From Zingiber officinale (lineage: Eukaryota > Streptophyta > Magnoliopsida > Zingiberales > Zingiberaceae), in assembly GCF_018446385.1 (NCBI RefSeq), contig NC_055991.1:114929794-114993793 (forward strand): DNA of 64,000 nucleotides. Reading direction: 5' to 3'. Positions within the stretch are counted from its first letter, which is position 1. Each line of letters begins with the position of its first letter. Below, one piece after another: positions 1 through 10,479 of this stretch. Under the pieces are notes generated by a model. That model did no database searches and was not told the origin of the DNA. It saw only the letters and a list, made by a program, of their open reading frames with translations. Both the position numbers and the translations under genes were made by a program.

Positions 1-1495
1 TATCAATTGCAACCCATATATTTTGTCATATGAGATAGTTTGTAAGGACAAAAATACCCCTACCTCAGTACATCAAGCTCGGAGAACTTTGATATCACAG
101 CAGGTCTCTGGGCGCAGGTGGCGACTCGGTGAGGAATGATCGATGAAATTTTCTTATGAAATAATTAATCGGTTTAAAAAATTAGATATTAAAATTATAT
201 ATATATACCCATTACCCAATCCAACAAATTTAAACCGATTGTGAATTCAATCCTAAGAAACAAAATATTGAATTGAAATAAATGAGTATATATTAGAGCA
301 AATAAATGAATATATAGATTATTATTATAATGATAATTTTTAATCATATGATTAATAAATTATCATTTTCATCAACAAAGTACTATTTAAAGAAATATTA
401 GGTAAGTTATATGATTAACTAAACTCTTAAAAATGAAATAATAGATATTAATATTTGATCATGTCTATAAATTGAGAATATTGACCGAGTCACCATGCCC
501 TGAATGGGAAGGGTATGCTGAACTATCTTTTATGTTGACCAAGTCATCAGAAGGTCTTTGGTCAACGCTACCGGTAGACAGTGACAGAGTTTTCTCGGTC
601 TCTGGCACCCTGATGCTCGAGGCAGATTCCACAAATATATAAAAAGTAGGCTAAATAGTAGAATAATAAAATGAATGAAAAGTAATACGATGATATACTT
701 GGTCCAGGGGATGTCCTCTGGTAGATCAGTGAGTTGATAGTGACGCTGATCGAGTCATCGTGACCAGAAGAGTAGATGAATGTGAACCAGATGAGGAGCA
801 TGATTTGACAGCATGGAGCTGGGTGCGGCAGGGAACCAAAATACGACAGTGGCACACAGGCTGGAACACAATAGCGGTGCAAAGGCCATAACACCACATA
901 TTAGCTCACATACCGGGTAGTAACAACGGCGTGAATGCCGAAACAACATATCGACTCGAAGTTCGGAACACAATAGCGAGGTGCATGGTAGCGGTGACTC
1001 AGGGAAGGCTGGTTCTCGTTAGAAGTGTATGACAACACGGATCGAGGGCTAAATCGGTCCCAAGAGAGGATTGCGGTGGTAGTCGGAGGTCAAATCTGTG
1101 TTACATCTAAAGGCAAGGTGTCGAATGGTCAGATCCGGCAATAGTGATATTGTCTGCGACGCAGAAGGTACGAAGGGCGTAGTAGAGTGAGAAACAGCGT
1201 AGCCGACTAAGTCAATAGACTGAGGAGGCCGGGGGCATCATGACCGGCGATGGTGGCTGGTCGTTGCGGCAGAGAGGTCGTCGATGAGTGACTGTGGACA
1301 CCAGAAAGGAGGGGAGTGCGGCGGCAGGCTATGGGGCGAAGGCGGTGGCCGGTGGTGGCATGAAGGCAACAGCTGGCTGTGGCACGAAAGCTGCTGTCGC
1401 GGAGTGCGACGAAGGCACCCGCAACGCTGGAGTGGGTTGAGGGTGGTCGGTGACGACGCTGAAGGGCGGCTGTCGAAGGACTGTGGAGCGAGGAG
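1..1495. other. Non-genic stretch: AT-rich, then GC-richer repeat-like DNA
   Basis: Bases 1-480 are AT-rich, with (AT)n runs near 200, and show no coding pattern. From about 480 to 1495 the base composition rises and short phrases recur (a ttgaccgagtca / gttgaccaagtca pair near 480-545). That style resembles the internal or LTR DNA of plant retroelements, but I recognise no protein domain on either strand. The open frames here (for example 1207-1524 on the minus strand) are low-complexity Ser/Arg/His-rich translations of GC-rich DNA and are not supported as genes. Confidence 0.4.
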
Positions 1496-2170
1496 TGATA
1501 GGATCCTTTAATGGATCTATTCAAATAAATCCTTTAACTTTATTTCCTTTTCTAAAGTAAGTTTTAAACCTTTTCCTTTTCTAAGATAAGTTTTAGATAA
1601 GATACTTTCTCTTGAAAATAGGGATGACAATGGATATGATTTGGGTAGGATTTTATATCCTCTATATCCATCCCTATTTATTATATCTATACCCATACTC
1701 ATCCCCATATCCATCGGGTATTTAACTTTCATACCCATCCCCATACCCGTCAGAGTTTCGGGTATCCATATCCTACCCATCATCCTATTGCTCCCTACCA
1801 TTCTCGTTTTTTTTTTAAAAAATATTTTAATGTACTTGTTAGTTCTTCCTCGTCTCACGCTCGGGTGAACATTTCCCATGGAAAAGAAAATGATATACAT
1901 GTTGATGATCGAATAAAGAGACAAACTAAGTCTTTTTTTGCTAAGACGGAAAGCGGACTAAAGTTTTATATATATATATATATATATATAGTTTAGATCT
2001 CTATTTAAAGAGACGTTATGTAATTTTGGAAGACAAGTAATTTCCTTTTTAGTTAATCGATTTAATTTGATTATTAGAGGTCGATCCCCTCGAAGTGATC
2101 ATCCTATCCATCTTTTCTTTTTTTTTTCTCCTTTGATTTTTCCACGTGATAGGCTCCCGGGTTTCTATCA
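1496..2170 (+). repeat. 5' LTR of the Ty3 fossil, split by an insertion
   Basis: The two arms, about 1496-1620 and 1986-2170, align with the 3' LTR at 3605-3915. The intervening stretch has no counterpart there, apart from about 35 bp of LTR sequence that seems to have been replaced. Confidence 0.75.
1621..1985. mobile_element. Insertion inside the 5' LTR, unclassified
   Basis: About 365 bp with no match in the sister LTR. It opens GGGATGACAATGGATATG and is built of degenerate tandem phrases (ccatatccc / gggtatccat / atacccatcc), ending in an (AT)n tract at 1965-1990. Such GGGTATCC-type tracts are common in small plant DNA elements, but I cannot define terminal repeats or a target duplication, so the class is open. 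Confidence 0.45.
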
Positions 2171-3604
2171 CCTTGGTTCAACGACATAGACTCTCATCCA
2201 AAACATATTACAGAATTCATCATCAGAACTCTACTATTCTTGAGATGGAGAAATTTTATGATATAAAAATAGAATCTTCCTTCCAACAAACACAATTGAA
2301 AAATAAGTAATATTGAAGGAATTTCATTGTTCACCAATTGCAGGGTATTCTGGCTTCCTATGCACGTATAAATGGATTTCAAGAGCTTTCTATTAGAAGG
2401 GAATGAAGAAAGATACCAAAAAATTTGTTACTGAATGTGATGTATGTCAAAGAAATAAAGGAGAAAATGTAGCAAGACCAAGTCTTCTTCAACCCCTTCC
2501 CATACCTGAACAAATATGGACCGACATTTCCATGGATTTCGTAGATGGGTTACCCATTTCATAAGGACAAATCACTATCATGGTAGTCGTTGATTGTCTC
2601 ACAAAATATGCCCATTTTTGTTCATTATCGCATCCTTATATAGCTGCTCGTGTTGTTCAAGTATTTGTTGACCATATAATCAAACTACATGGTCTACCAA
2701 GATCTATTGTCACTGATAGGGATCCAGTATTCACAAGTAAATTTTGGAGACAATTATTTCAATTGCAAGGCTCTAAACTTAATTTTAGCACATCCTACCA
2801 CCCACAGTCTGATTGACAAACATAGATGGTTAATCGATATTTAGAGAATTATTTATGTTGCTTAACTGGTGATAAACCCAAGGAGTGGGCTGGTTGGCTT
2901 CCATGGACAGAATGGTAGTATAATACGACCTACAACTCAGCTACTAAGATTACCCTATTTGAGGTTGTTTATGGATGTATACCACCCTCAGTTAACTCAT
3001 ACACACATGGATCAACAAATGTGCATTATGACGACCAAAACCTATGCACAAAGGGCCAAATATTGCAACTTTTGAAAAAACAACTTATGCAATGCACAAG
3101 CAAGAATGAAGCAACTGGCCGACATGCATCATTCGGAAAGAGAATTTGCAATAAGTGATTGAGTTTTTCTAAGATTTCAACCATACAAATAAGTTTCAAT
3201 TCGTCCTTTAACCTCTATGAAGTTGTCACAAAAATTTTATGGCCCTTATAAAGTGATAGAACGTATTGCACATGTTGCTCATCGCTTGGAGCTTCCACAA
3301 AATTCTATAATACATCCTATATTTCATGTGTCTTGTTTAAAGAAGAAATTAAGCGACAAATTTACTCCTCAACAACATCTTCCTGAAGTGAATTCAGATG
3401 GTGAAGTTAAGTTTCAACCTTATGCTACTTTAGAAATGAGACTTGTGAAGAAGAACAATCAAGCCATGGTTGAGCTATTAATTCAATGAGACAATTCATC
3501 TATTAATGATGCAACATGAGAATTATATGATACCATTCAAGAAAATTTCTAGAGTTTGTTGCTAAACAACCTTGAGGACAAGGTTGTTTTGAAGGGCGAT
3601 GGAA

Positions 3605-3915
3605 TGATAGGATCCTTCAATAGATTTATTTAAATAAATTCTTTAACTTTTTTTTCCTTTTCTAAAATAAGTTTTAGACGTTTTCCTTTTCTAAGATTAG
3701 TTTTAGGTAAAATATTTTCTCATGAAAATATATTTTTATTTTAGATCTTTTCTTTTGAAAAGATAGTCTAGATCTCTATTTAAAAAGACGTTATGTAATT
3801 GTGAAAGATAAATAATTTTTCTTTTAATTAATTAATTTCATTTGATTATTGGAGGTTGATTCTCTCGAAATGATCACCTTATCTCCTTTTTGTTTTTTTT
3901 CCTGGGTTCCTATCA
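3605..3915 (+). repeat. 3' LTR of the Ty3 fossil
   Basis: This 311-bp copy starts TGATAGGATCCTTCAATAG and ends TTCCTATCA. It matches the arms of the 5' LTR with modest divergence, so the insertion is not very recent. Confidence 0.75.
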
Positions 3916-4537
3916 AGGAAACCGCTTGTGAGAGGAGAGGCAGTGTGCGCGAGAGGAAGAAAAGAGATGATCTCGGTAAGGGAGAAGGAGGCTAACCACG
4001 AAGATTGACCGTGTCAAAGGCAACTGGCAGTCGGCAGGCGACAAGAGAGATGGCGACATTATCCCTCTGGCAGCGCCCAAAACCCCCCTCTTTTTTCTTT
4101 AATGCCGGTGAACAATGTTCTCCTAAAAACCCTAAATGCCCCTCCCTCCTCCTCTTAGTCCTTCTTACCCCACGCAATAATATCCCTATCAATATTTAAA
4201 AAAAAATCTTAGTGAATAAGTCAATTTATCATCCTACTTATATATTAAAATTGTCTCTTTTTTTAAAAAAAAAATCTTGTTTGATGCCCTACAGAGGCAA
4301 ACTTGCCATTTATGAAACTTTGACGGGTAAAATAAGAAGTTTAGGAGCAAGCCAGCCAGGTGAAATATTCTTATTAATCTTTTCGAACCACCACCAGCGC
4401 CTCATCTCCGTTCTCGTGCCGTCCGTCGTCGTCAATTCCCACTGCGTGTCCTTCTTCAATAGCTCCACCTCTCTCCCAGCCCGTACCTTCCATCTCACGC
4501 GTCCCCCCTGAATCCCGGTTGCCTCCCCGTGGAGCAG
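3916..4537. other. Upstream region of the first gene
   Basis: No coding pattern is visible. CT-rich tracts (4380-4510) immediately before the start codon at 4538 are typical of plant 5' leaders. I saw no convincing TATA box within 100 bases of the start. Confidence 0.4.
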
Positions 4538-7500
4538 ATGTCTATCGCAACCACCGCCCTCACCCGCCTCGATCGCCTCTCCCCGCTTCCCGCTTGCCCC
4601 TGCCGCGCCCGATTCGCGACTCCTGTTTCCTTCTCACTTGTCTTTCCGCGGGATCGGCACCTACTTCCTCTGCAGCAGGCGACACCAACACATGCTTCGG
4701 CCGACGCGTATCGCTGGAGAATCGGCGCCGCTTTCCCAGGTAATGCGAGGTCAATCCCTGGAATCAGCTCCAGCATTTGGGGAAAGTTTAAAAATTCGAT
4801 TTTTTTAGGTGATGCTATCGCTGGGAATCCGAGCAGGGATTTTCGGGGCTGCCTGGGTTTGGATGAGCTTCTTTTAGTTGCCGAAGTGCTCTGCGTGGCG
4901 CCAGCCGTCATGTGTTCGATCTGGGTCCTCGCGAGTAGCGCATTTACCGGAGCATTAAAGGGTTTCCATATGTCATTTGGAAGTAATTTTTTTGTCTTGC
5001 AATACTCGCTGCTTGTTGGAGCGGTGGTGGTTGGGAGTATGATTCGTTGCAGGCAGTGGCGGAGGATTTGCAGGGCGAACAAAGATGGAGTGGTGGTTGG
5101 TTTTGTTGGGAGGCTCGAGAAGGTGGAAGAGGATATCCGGAGCTCGGCCACCATCCTTAGGGTTTTATCTAAGCATCTTGAGAAGCTTGATACTAGGTTT
5201 AGACTCACTAAGAAGGCCTTAAAAGAACCCATTCGTGAGGTAATACCAATCTTATATTTTTTTTTCTTATAAATCGTATGCTTTGCAGATTCCTTTTTGT
5301 CATAGCATTCAGCCGGGTTTTTATCCACTAGAGCTGGTTGCAATCACATGCCCACAGCAAACTTGGATTCTATCACTACACAACTGAATGCTGTGGCATT
5401 GCACGTACCTCGTCTAAACTTTAGTCTTTTTTCGGTACACCTTAGGCAGCTATAGGCATCAAACAGTTGCTACTTACAAAATCTTACAATGGATGCATCA
5501 GATGCCCTACCTTACTTACCGGAACTATTATACAGAAAGGTTAGGAGTTAACTCTGCAGTGGGTATTGTTTAGCAACATAAAAGATAGTTGTTAAATTCA
5601 GTCAAAGCTAGACCACGGGATTTTAACATCTATTGCAGAAATCTAGGACTGTTAATACCTGCACTATAATGCAGACACAATGTCTGGTCAACATATGCCT
5701 CGCCAACGCTCTAGTTAATACCACAGCTACTCCACTCCAACTGTAAGTGCCAGATGAAGTGGATGCCCTATAACCATACCATGTCCTGTGAAACTTATCC
5801 AAAACACAAGTACAGTATTGACTAGGCTCCATATTGGCACGGACTATAGAACAAAGCTACTAGAAGCATAAGTATATGAAAACTAAGCATGATCTGGGAA
5901 TACCTTGTCAAGGAAGATTTGTTACACATGCAGTATTCTGCTTAAAAAGCAAGACCAGGATTTCTTTGTGGTAGCGTTTCAAAAGGGTCTGGTGTTGGGT
6001 ACCATTAGTATGCCAAGTCTGTTTTCTAATAGATGTTGTACAAGAAAAGTTGGATGTATTGAAAGATGTTATAACTTGTGAAAGTTGATTCACTAACTGA
6101 TTATCCCCAGAACTCAAACCATTAAGAAAGGAGCCAATCTTTGTAGTTGCATCTTTAACACTCACCCTTCATATATGGGTTGGTATACTTTGGTTTACTG
6201 CCCACCGAATACATGCATTGATGAGATATATTGTTGGCATTTTCTCTACTACCATGTTAAAGTGAGTGGCTAATTAATTATTGGACTATTAAGAAAGGGA
6301 ACGATAATTGTATCCTTAATGACTTGCGTAATCTATGCCTTGATCTATTATAAATGTGTTTATTTACCAAAATTAGTAAACCCATCTAGCTGAGGCTAGA
6401 GTTTGCAATAATCTGAGAAAGCAAGCCATTCTAGTAATGCCCATTGGACCCTTTATCATAGTATTAATATGTAATATAAAGGACTTTGAAACCTAAGACA
6501 TTGTTATTTTCACATTAGTAGCATTCTTATGTTCAATATCTTTATGAGCATGTGCAGCTAATGTTGGTGCCTAGGAGCAAACAGATTTGCTGATTCTTAT
6601 GTTCAATGCATTTTTGTGTAGCTTGCTATAAGTAACTGACGCTTAATCTTACTTTATATTACATAGCAATTGATTCAGGAAAATAGTAGACAAAAGTTAT
6701 TTGCCTTGCTGAGTGATCAGGAATTTGTCAAACTGTTGGCAAGAGAATCTTTTTCTGATATGATCTGGGAAAGCTACATTAGACAAGACCAAAAGAAGTG
6801 TAGATAGAAATATAACCTTCTCTTATGATATACTGAACCTTGAAACTTAAAATGAAAAATGTTCTTTGTACCTTGTGCCCTTTTTACTAAACAGAAAAAA
6901 GGAAAAGGAGACATTTCTACAAAACTAGCCATCTATATTATTTTATTACTTTTCCTGACAACTTAAAACTTTCTATTTTCTGTCTTCATGCTTTTCTTTT
7001 GCGTAATAAGTATATGGGTTGGTTAACTCCAAAGGCATAATTTGATGCTGCAGACGGCAGCCTTAGCACAGAAGAATTCCGAAGCTACTCGAGCATTAGC
7101 TATACAAGAGGAAATTCTTGAGAAAGAGCTTAGAGAAATCCAAAAGATTTTGTTGGGAATGCAGGTGAGGCTTTGTATTACAAGAATAGTGTCTTTATAA
7201 TCTGAAATTCTGAATTACAGATTTGTACAAGTACTAATTAACTGCAATGTCTTGGTCTGGTAGTTTCCATTGAGTTTTTTTTTCTGAATTAATATTTCAA
7301 TCATTTAAAATTTGATGAAGTTCTAGTGGTACTAAGATGAATATAGGAAAGGCAAGTTGAGAAATTTTAAAAGGAAACAGTAAAGAAAGAATTAAATAAG
7401 ATGAACAAGAATTTTTTTATTGTAAATCTATTATTATGCATAAGAGATATTATAAAGAGTTATTCATAGGAAAAATCTTGATAGCTAAAGTCGAGAGCAG

Positions 7501-9439
7501 AGTTTATGGTCATATGCCTAGAAACATTTATAAAAGAATGGTGCAACTACTGAGAAAATAGAATCTTTATCTTAAAAAATGCTAGAAATGAAAATGTTGA
7601 GATGGATATGTGAATTTACTAGGAGCTTGCATTAGATGAATGGTATCGATATGGTCAAAGAGAACCAAATTAATTGAACTTACAAATTTAAGAGGCAAAT
7701 GAAGTTACAAAAAGGAATTTTCTAAAAAATTTAAACAAGCTTAGTATACATGGCTCAAAAAGAGAGCACGAAACTGATCCAACACTTGGGACATATGACC
7801 TGTTTATGTTATTGAATGGTATATATATGTTCAAATAGGACCAAATCAATTAGAGTTATAAGTTTAAGAAGCAAATGAAGTTATAAAAGAAAACCTAAAA
7901 AACGAGTGCATGAAACTGATCCAAATATTTGGGACATAGAGCTTATTATGTTGTTGAGTGTTTGGTGAAGTCTGGGGGGTTGGTATTTTCTGCATTATCT
8001 TCTTCCTAATGGATTGGAGAAATTAAGAATTGATGTTTCCTAGGCATAAACAATTTTCTGGGTTTTGTGCACTGTGGTTGTCCCTCAATGATGATGATCC
8101 TTCTAGATGGAAATGGGCAGGAGCATGATCCATACATGTAGAGCTTCATCAACTTTGCAAGTGCTATTAGTATTCCTTAACCAACCTATCACTATATAAG
8201 ACAGAAGGGAAAGTAAATCTATTTTAAGTTGCTCCGTCTAAGAAACCCAATTGAAGCAATGCTAATAGCCTAATACTAGTATTTGAATGAATTGATGGTT
8301 TTGCAGCAGGTAGAGACCCAATAGCAAACTCCATGATGAACGATATGGTGGATTGGTTGTTATCAAGTTACCCATTCTCTTTAGTAAAGCAAACTATTGT
8401 TCATTAACTTGAACAGAATTATCATAAATACCTTCTTAAGTACTTTGTGTCCTGGTGTCATTGCAATCAGACCCCTTCTTGAAATTATTGAAGTTACTGA
8501 AAAAGTTCTAGCTTGGTTTATTGACACATGTTTTCCATATTCAGCTATCAAAGCAATGCTGAAAAAAAGTATTTGAATTAATGAACGGTTTTTGGTAGGT
8601 AGCAAGCGCTAGTAGAGAACTTCGGGAAGAACACTAATGTTGATTTGTCTTCTTAACTTATCAAATTATCCATTCTCTTTAACAGCACGTGAACTTAGAA
8701 AAAATTTGTCATTAAAACCTTCTCAAATACTGTGTTCAATAATGATTACGAAAATATTGAAGTTGACAATAAGTTTCTCTTGTTTTAGTAACACATTTTT
8801 TTCCATGCCCGACACTTAGCTGATTCTTAGTTTACTGAATAGAATCATTAAGGCCTTTTCATCTATTTTCTTTGCCCTATAATGATTTTAAAAATACCCT
8901 TTATGTTTGAATTATCAAAGTTGCCAATAAGTTTCTTTCTTGTTTTATTCACATTTTTTTGCATGTTCAACTCATGTACTAATGATGAGGGTAAAACAAA
9001 GTATTTGCATGAATCAATAGTTCTGGGGCAGTTAGAGGGCAGCAGTAGAGAACTTCATGAGGAACTAATGTATGTCAATTGGTTCATAACTTATTATCCA
9101 TTCTATTTAGTAAATCTAACTAGAGCACATCAACTTAGAAAAGAATGATCATGGAAACCTTCTCAAGTATTTTGTGTTTTCCATGATTGAAACTATCAAA
9201 GTTACTGATCAAGCTTCTAGCTTGTTTTAATGCTATTTTCCCCCCTCCCCCCATCTTCAACACCTTTATTACAGGAGCAACAACAGAAGCAGCTGGAATT
9301 GATCCTTGCACTTGGCAAGCTAGGAAGATTTTTGGATACCAAGGAGAGCTCTTCAGAAGGTAGTTCTGCAACTAATAATCCCATTTCAGTGAAGAAAGAA
9401 CTGGAACTGGAAACCCAGTCAGAAAGACATCTTGGATGA
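4538..9439 (+). CDS. Uncharacterised plastid-type membrane protein with C-terminal coiled coil
   Basis: I do not recognise the family. Coding exons: 4538-4739, 4809-5239, 7054-7164 and 9275-9439, with GT-AG junctions and matching phases; the product is 302 aa. If the 69-nt intron 4740-4808 is retained, the frame stays open and the product is 325 aa. The N-terminus is rich in Ser, Ala, Arg and Pro with few acidic residues, like a chloroplast transit peptide (inference). In the 325-aa numbering, two hydrophobic stretches (about 111-135, LLLVAEVLCVAPAVMCSIWVL, and about 151-171, FVLQYSLLVGAVVVGSMI) look like membrane segments. From about 180 to the end the protein is a charged, heptad-rich helix (FVGRLEKVEEDI, KEILEKELREIQKI-like, EQQQKQLELILAL), likely a coiled coil. 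The frame is open upstream to a GTG at 4529, but the first ATG is at 4538. Introns 2 and 3 hold repeats. Existence of the gene is well supported; its function is unknown. Confidence 0.78.
7320..7975 (+). mobile_element. LINE-like reverse transcriptase relic in an intron
   Basis: The region carries short decayed matches to the C-terminal part of plant LINE polymerases, best at about 7575-7620, which reads LEMKMLRWICEFTR and recalls the EMRMLRWMCGHTR motif after the RT domain. A piece of about 170 bp is duplicated within it (7630-7795 against 7800-7960, both with agaaccaaat/aggaccaaat and ACTGATCCAA). Stops in all frames show a dead relic. Family assignment rests on one motif from memory. Confidence 0.45.
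8260..9260 (+). repeat. Degenerate ~300-bp tandem repeat just before the last exon
   Basis: At least three copies follow one another (about 8265-8550, 8555-8820 and 8995-9250), with a shorter partial one between. Shared phrases include AGTATTTGAATGAATTGATGG-type starts, TAGAGAACTTC, CCATTCTCTTTAGTAAA, CCTTCTCAAGTA and TTGAAGTTAC...TCTAGCTTG. The last copy runs almost into the 3' splice site at 9274. No coding capacity is seen; the array appears to have grown within the intron. Confidence 0.7.
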
Positions 9440-10422
9440 AACATTCGAAACAGCTCATTTTTACCGAGTTGTAAAGATTTGGAAGAAGTATCAGATGAGC
9501 ACTTACCATTGGCATATAGGTGAATAAGTGTTGCAGTATTGGAGCCCAAATGACTCGAAAAGTTGTTCAAGTCAGAGGGAGGAATTGAAACCTTTCAATG
9601 TATAGAGTTTGAACAGGATTATTCTTATTTTATTTGGAATCCGTGTTCTCTTCCTAGTTTGTAATGTTTTGCTTTTTGTTGCTAGCAAAAATGATCGAGT
9701 TCTGAAAATCGAAGTGGCAAAATTTCTACCAACAAAGTGGCACAATTTCTACCAACAAGTTCTTTTATTATTATTATTTTTTGTGTTCTTACATATATAA
9801 TTTCTTCTTATTATTATTTTCATCATATTCTAATTTTGTTAAATATTGCATCGTATTTTTTAAATATAGGTGCTCATCCAGATAGTACGTTCTTAGGTTA
9901 TCTAAAAAGAGATAAATTATATAGTCAAATTGATTATCTAAAAAGAGATAAATTATATAGTCAATTTATAATCAATTGTTAAGTGGTGTTAAATGGTTAA
10001 AGAATGATAGGAGTTTTTTTTCCTATTTGATTCCGATCTAATATATGTAATATGCTTATGCTCATGATTTTGAATAATTTGAATTCAATTCAATTATTAT
10101 TTATCATAATCATGATGGGAAAAAAATTGAAATTAAACTCTCCAATTAACCATCCGAATTTCTAGCCCCCAAGTAGGTTAGTTTTTCCGGCTGGTAAAAA
10201 AGTTTCATGAAACTTGTTCAATCGTTTCAGAAATAATCAAATCTATATCGATACAACCAACTAAAAAAATAATTTCTTATTAGAAGTTGATATACTTTTG
10301 ATTAAATTGTTTTTCTATTGATTTTTTTTTTTAATTTGTAACGTGTTTCTTAACTATTGTTAGGTTACCCTAGATACTTTTTTTGGTCAGTCCACCGTGG
10401 CATCCTCGTAATTTAGAATCCC
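9440..10422. other. Intergenic region between two + strand genes
   Basis: This holds the 3' untranslated region of the first gene and AT-rich spacer, with no coding pattern. A near-exact short tandem duplication lies at about 9898-9966: the phrase TATCTAAAAAGAGATAAATT with ATATAGTCAA, present twice with a spacing of about 38 bases. Confidence 0.5.
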
Positions 10423-10429
10423 TATAAAA
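10423..10429 (+). promoter_or_regulatory. Probable TATA box
   Basis: TATAAAA lies 57 bases upstream of the ATG at 10480. A transcription start about 30 bases downstream would fall near 10455, beyond the earlier in-frame ATG at 10447. This is the reason to prefer 10480 as the start. Confidence 0.6.
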
Positions 10430-10479
10430 CCAGGTCAGTGTTCCCGATGCCTTTCCTACCTCCTCAAGTTTCATTTCCA

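Larger units (their letters stand above)
1496..3915 (+). mobile_element. Ty3/gypsy chromovirus-like LTR retrotransposon, internally deleted fossil
   Basis: Two direct copies of a short LTR bound the unit: 1496-2170 (enlarged by an insertion) and 3605-3915 (311 bp). Both begin TGATAGGATCC and end CTATCA. The flanks aggag (1491-1495) and aggaa (3916-3920) could be a 5-bp target duplication with one mismatch. Between about 2398 and 3490 lie remnants of the 3' part of pol: an integrase zinc-binding and catalytic-core region (DVCQRNK, WTDISMDFVDGLP, a TDRDPVFTS-type core motif) followed by the C-terminal region before a chromodomain (FYGPYKVIERI, HPIFHVSCLKK). Gag, protease, RT and RNase H are missing. 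The element is clearly broken, with several breaks besides the large internal loss. Short LTRs plus this integrase type suggest a Reina-like lineage; that is inference. Confidence 0.8.

Noticed and set aside
4495-5343. Long minus-strand open frame (282 codons) over the first gene
   Set aside because: It is antisense to a well-supported exon, is low-complexity Arg/Ser-rich and has no domain; long antisense frames are common opposite GC-rich exons.
5908-6165. Minus-strand open frame in the intron of the first gene (MSVKDATTKIGSFLNGLSSG...)
   Set aside because: A weak gag-like feel only; no motif that I can name, and too short to support a call.
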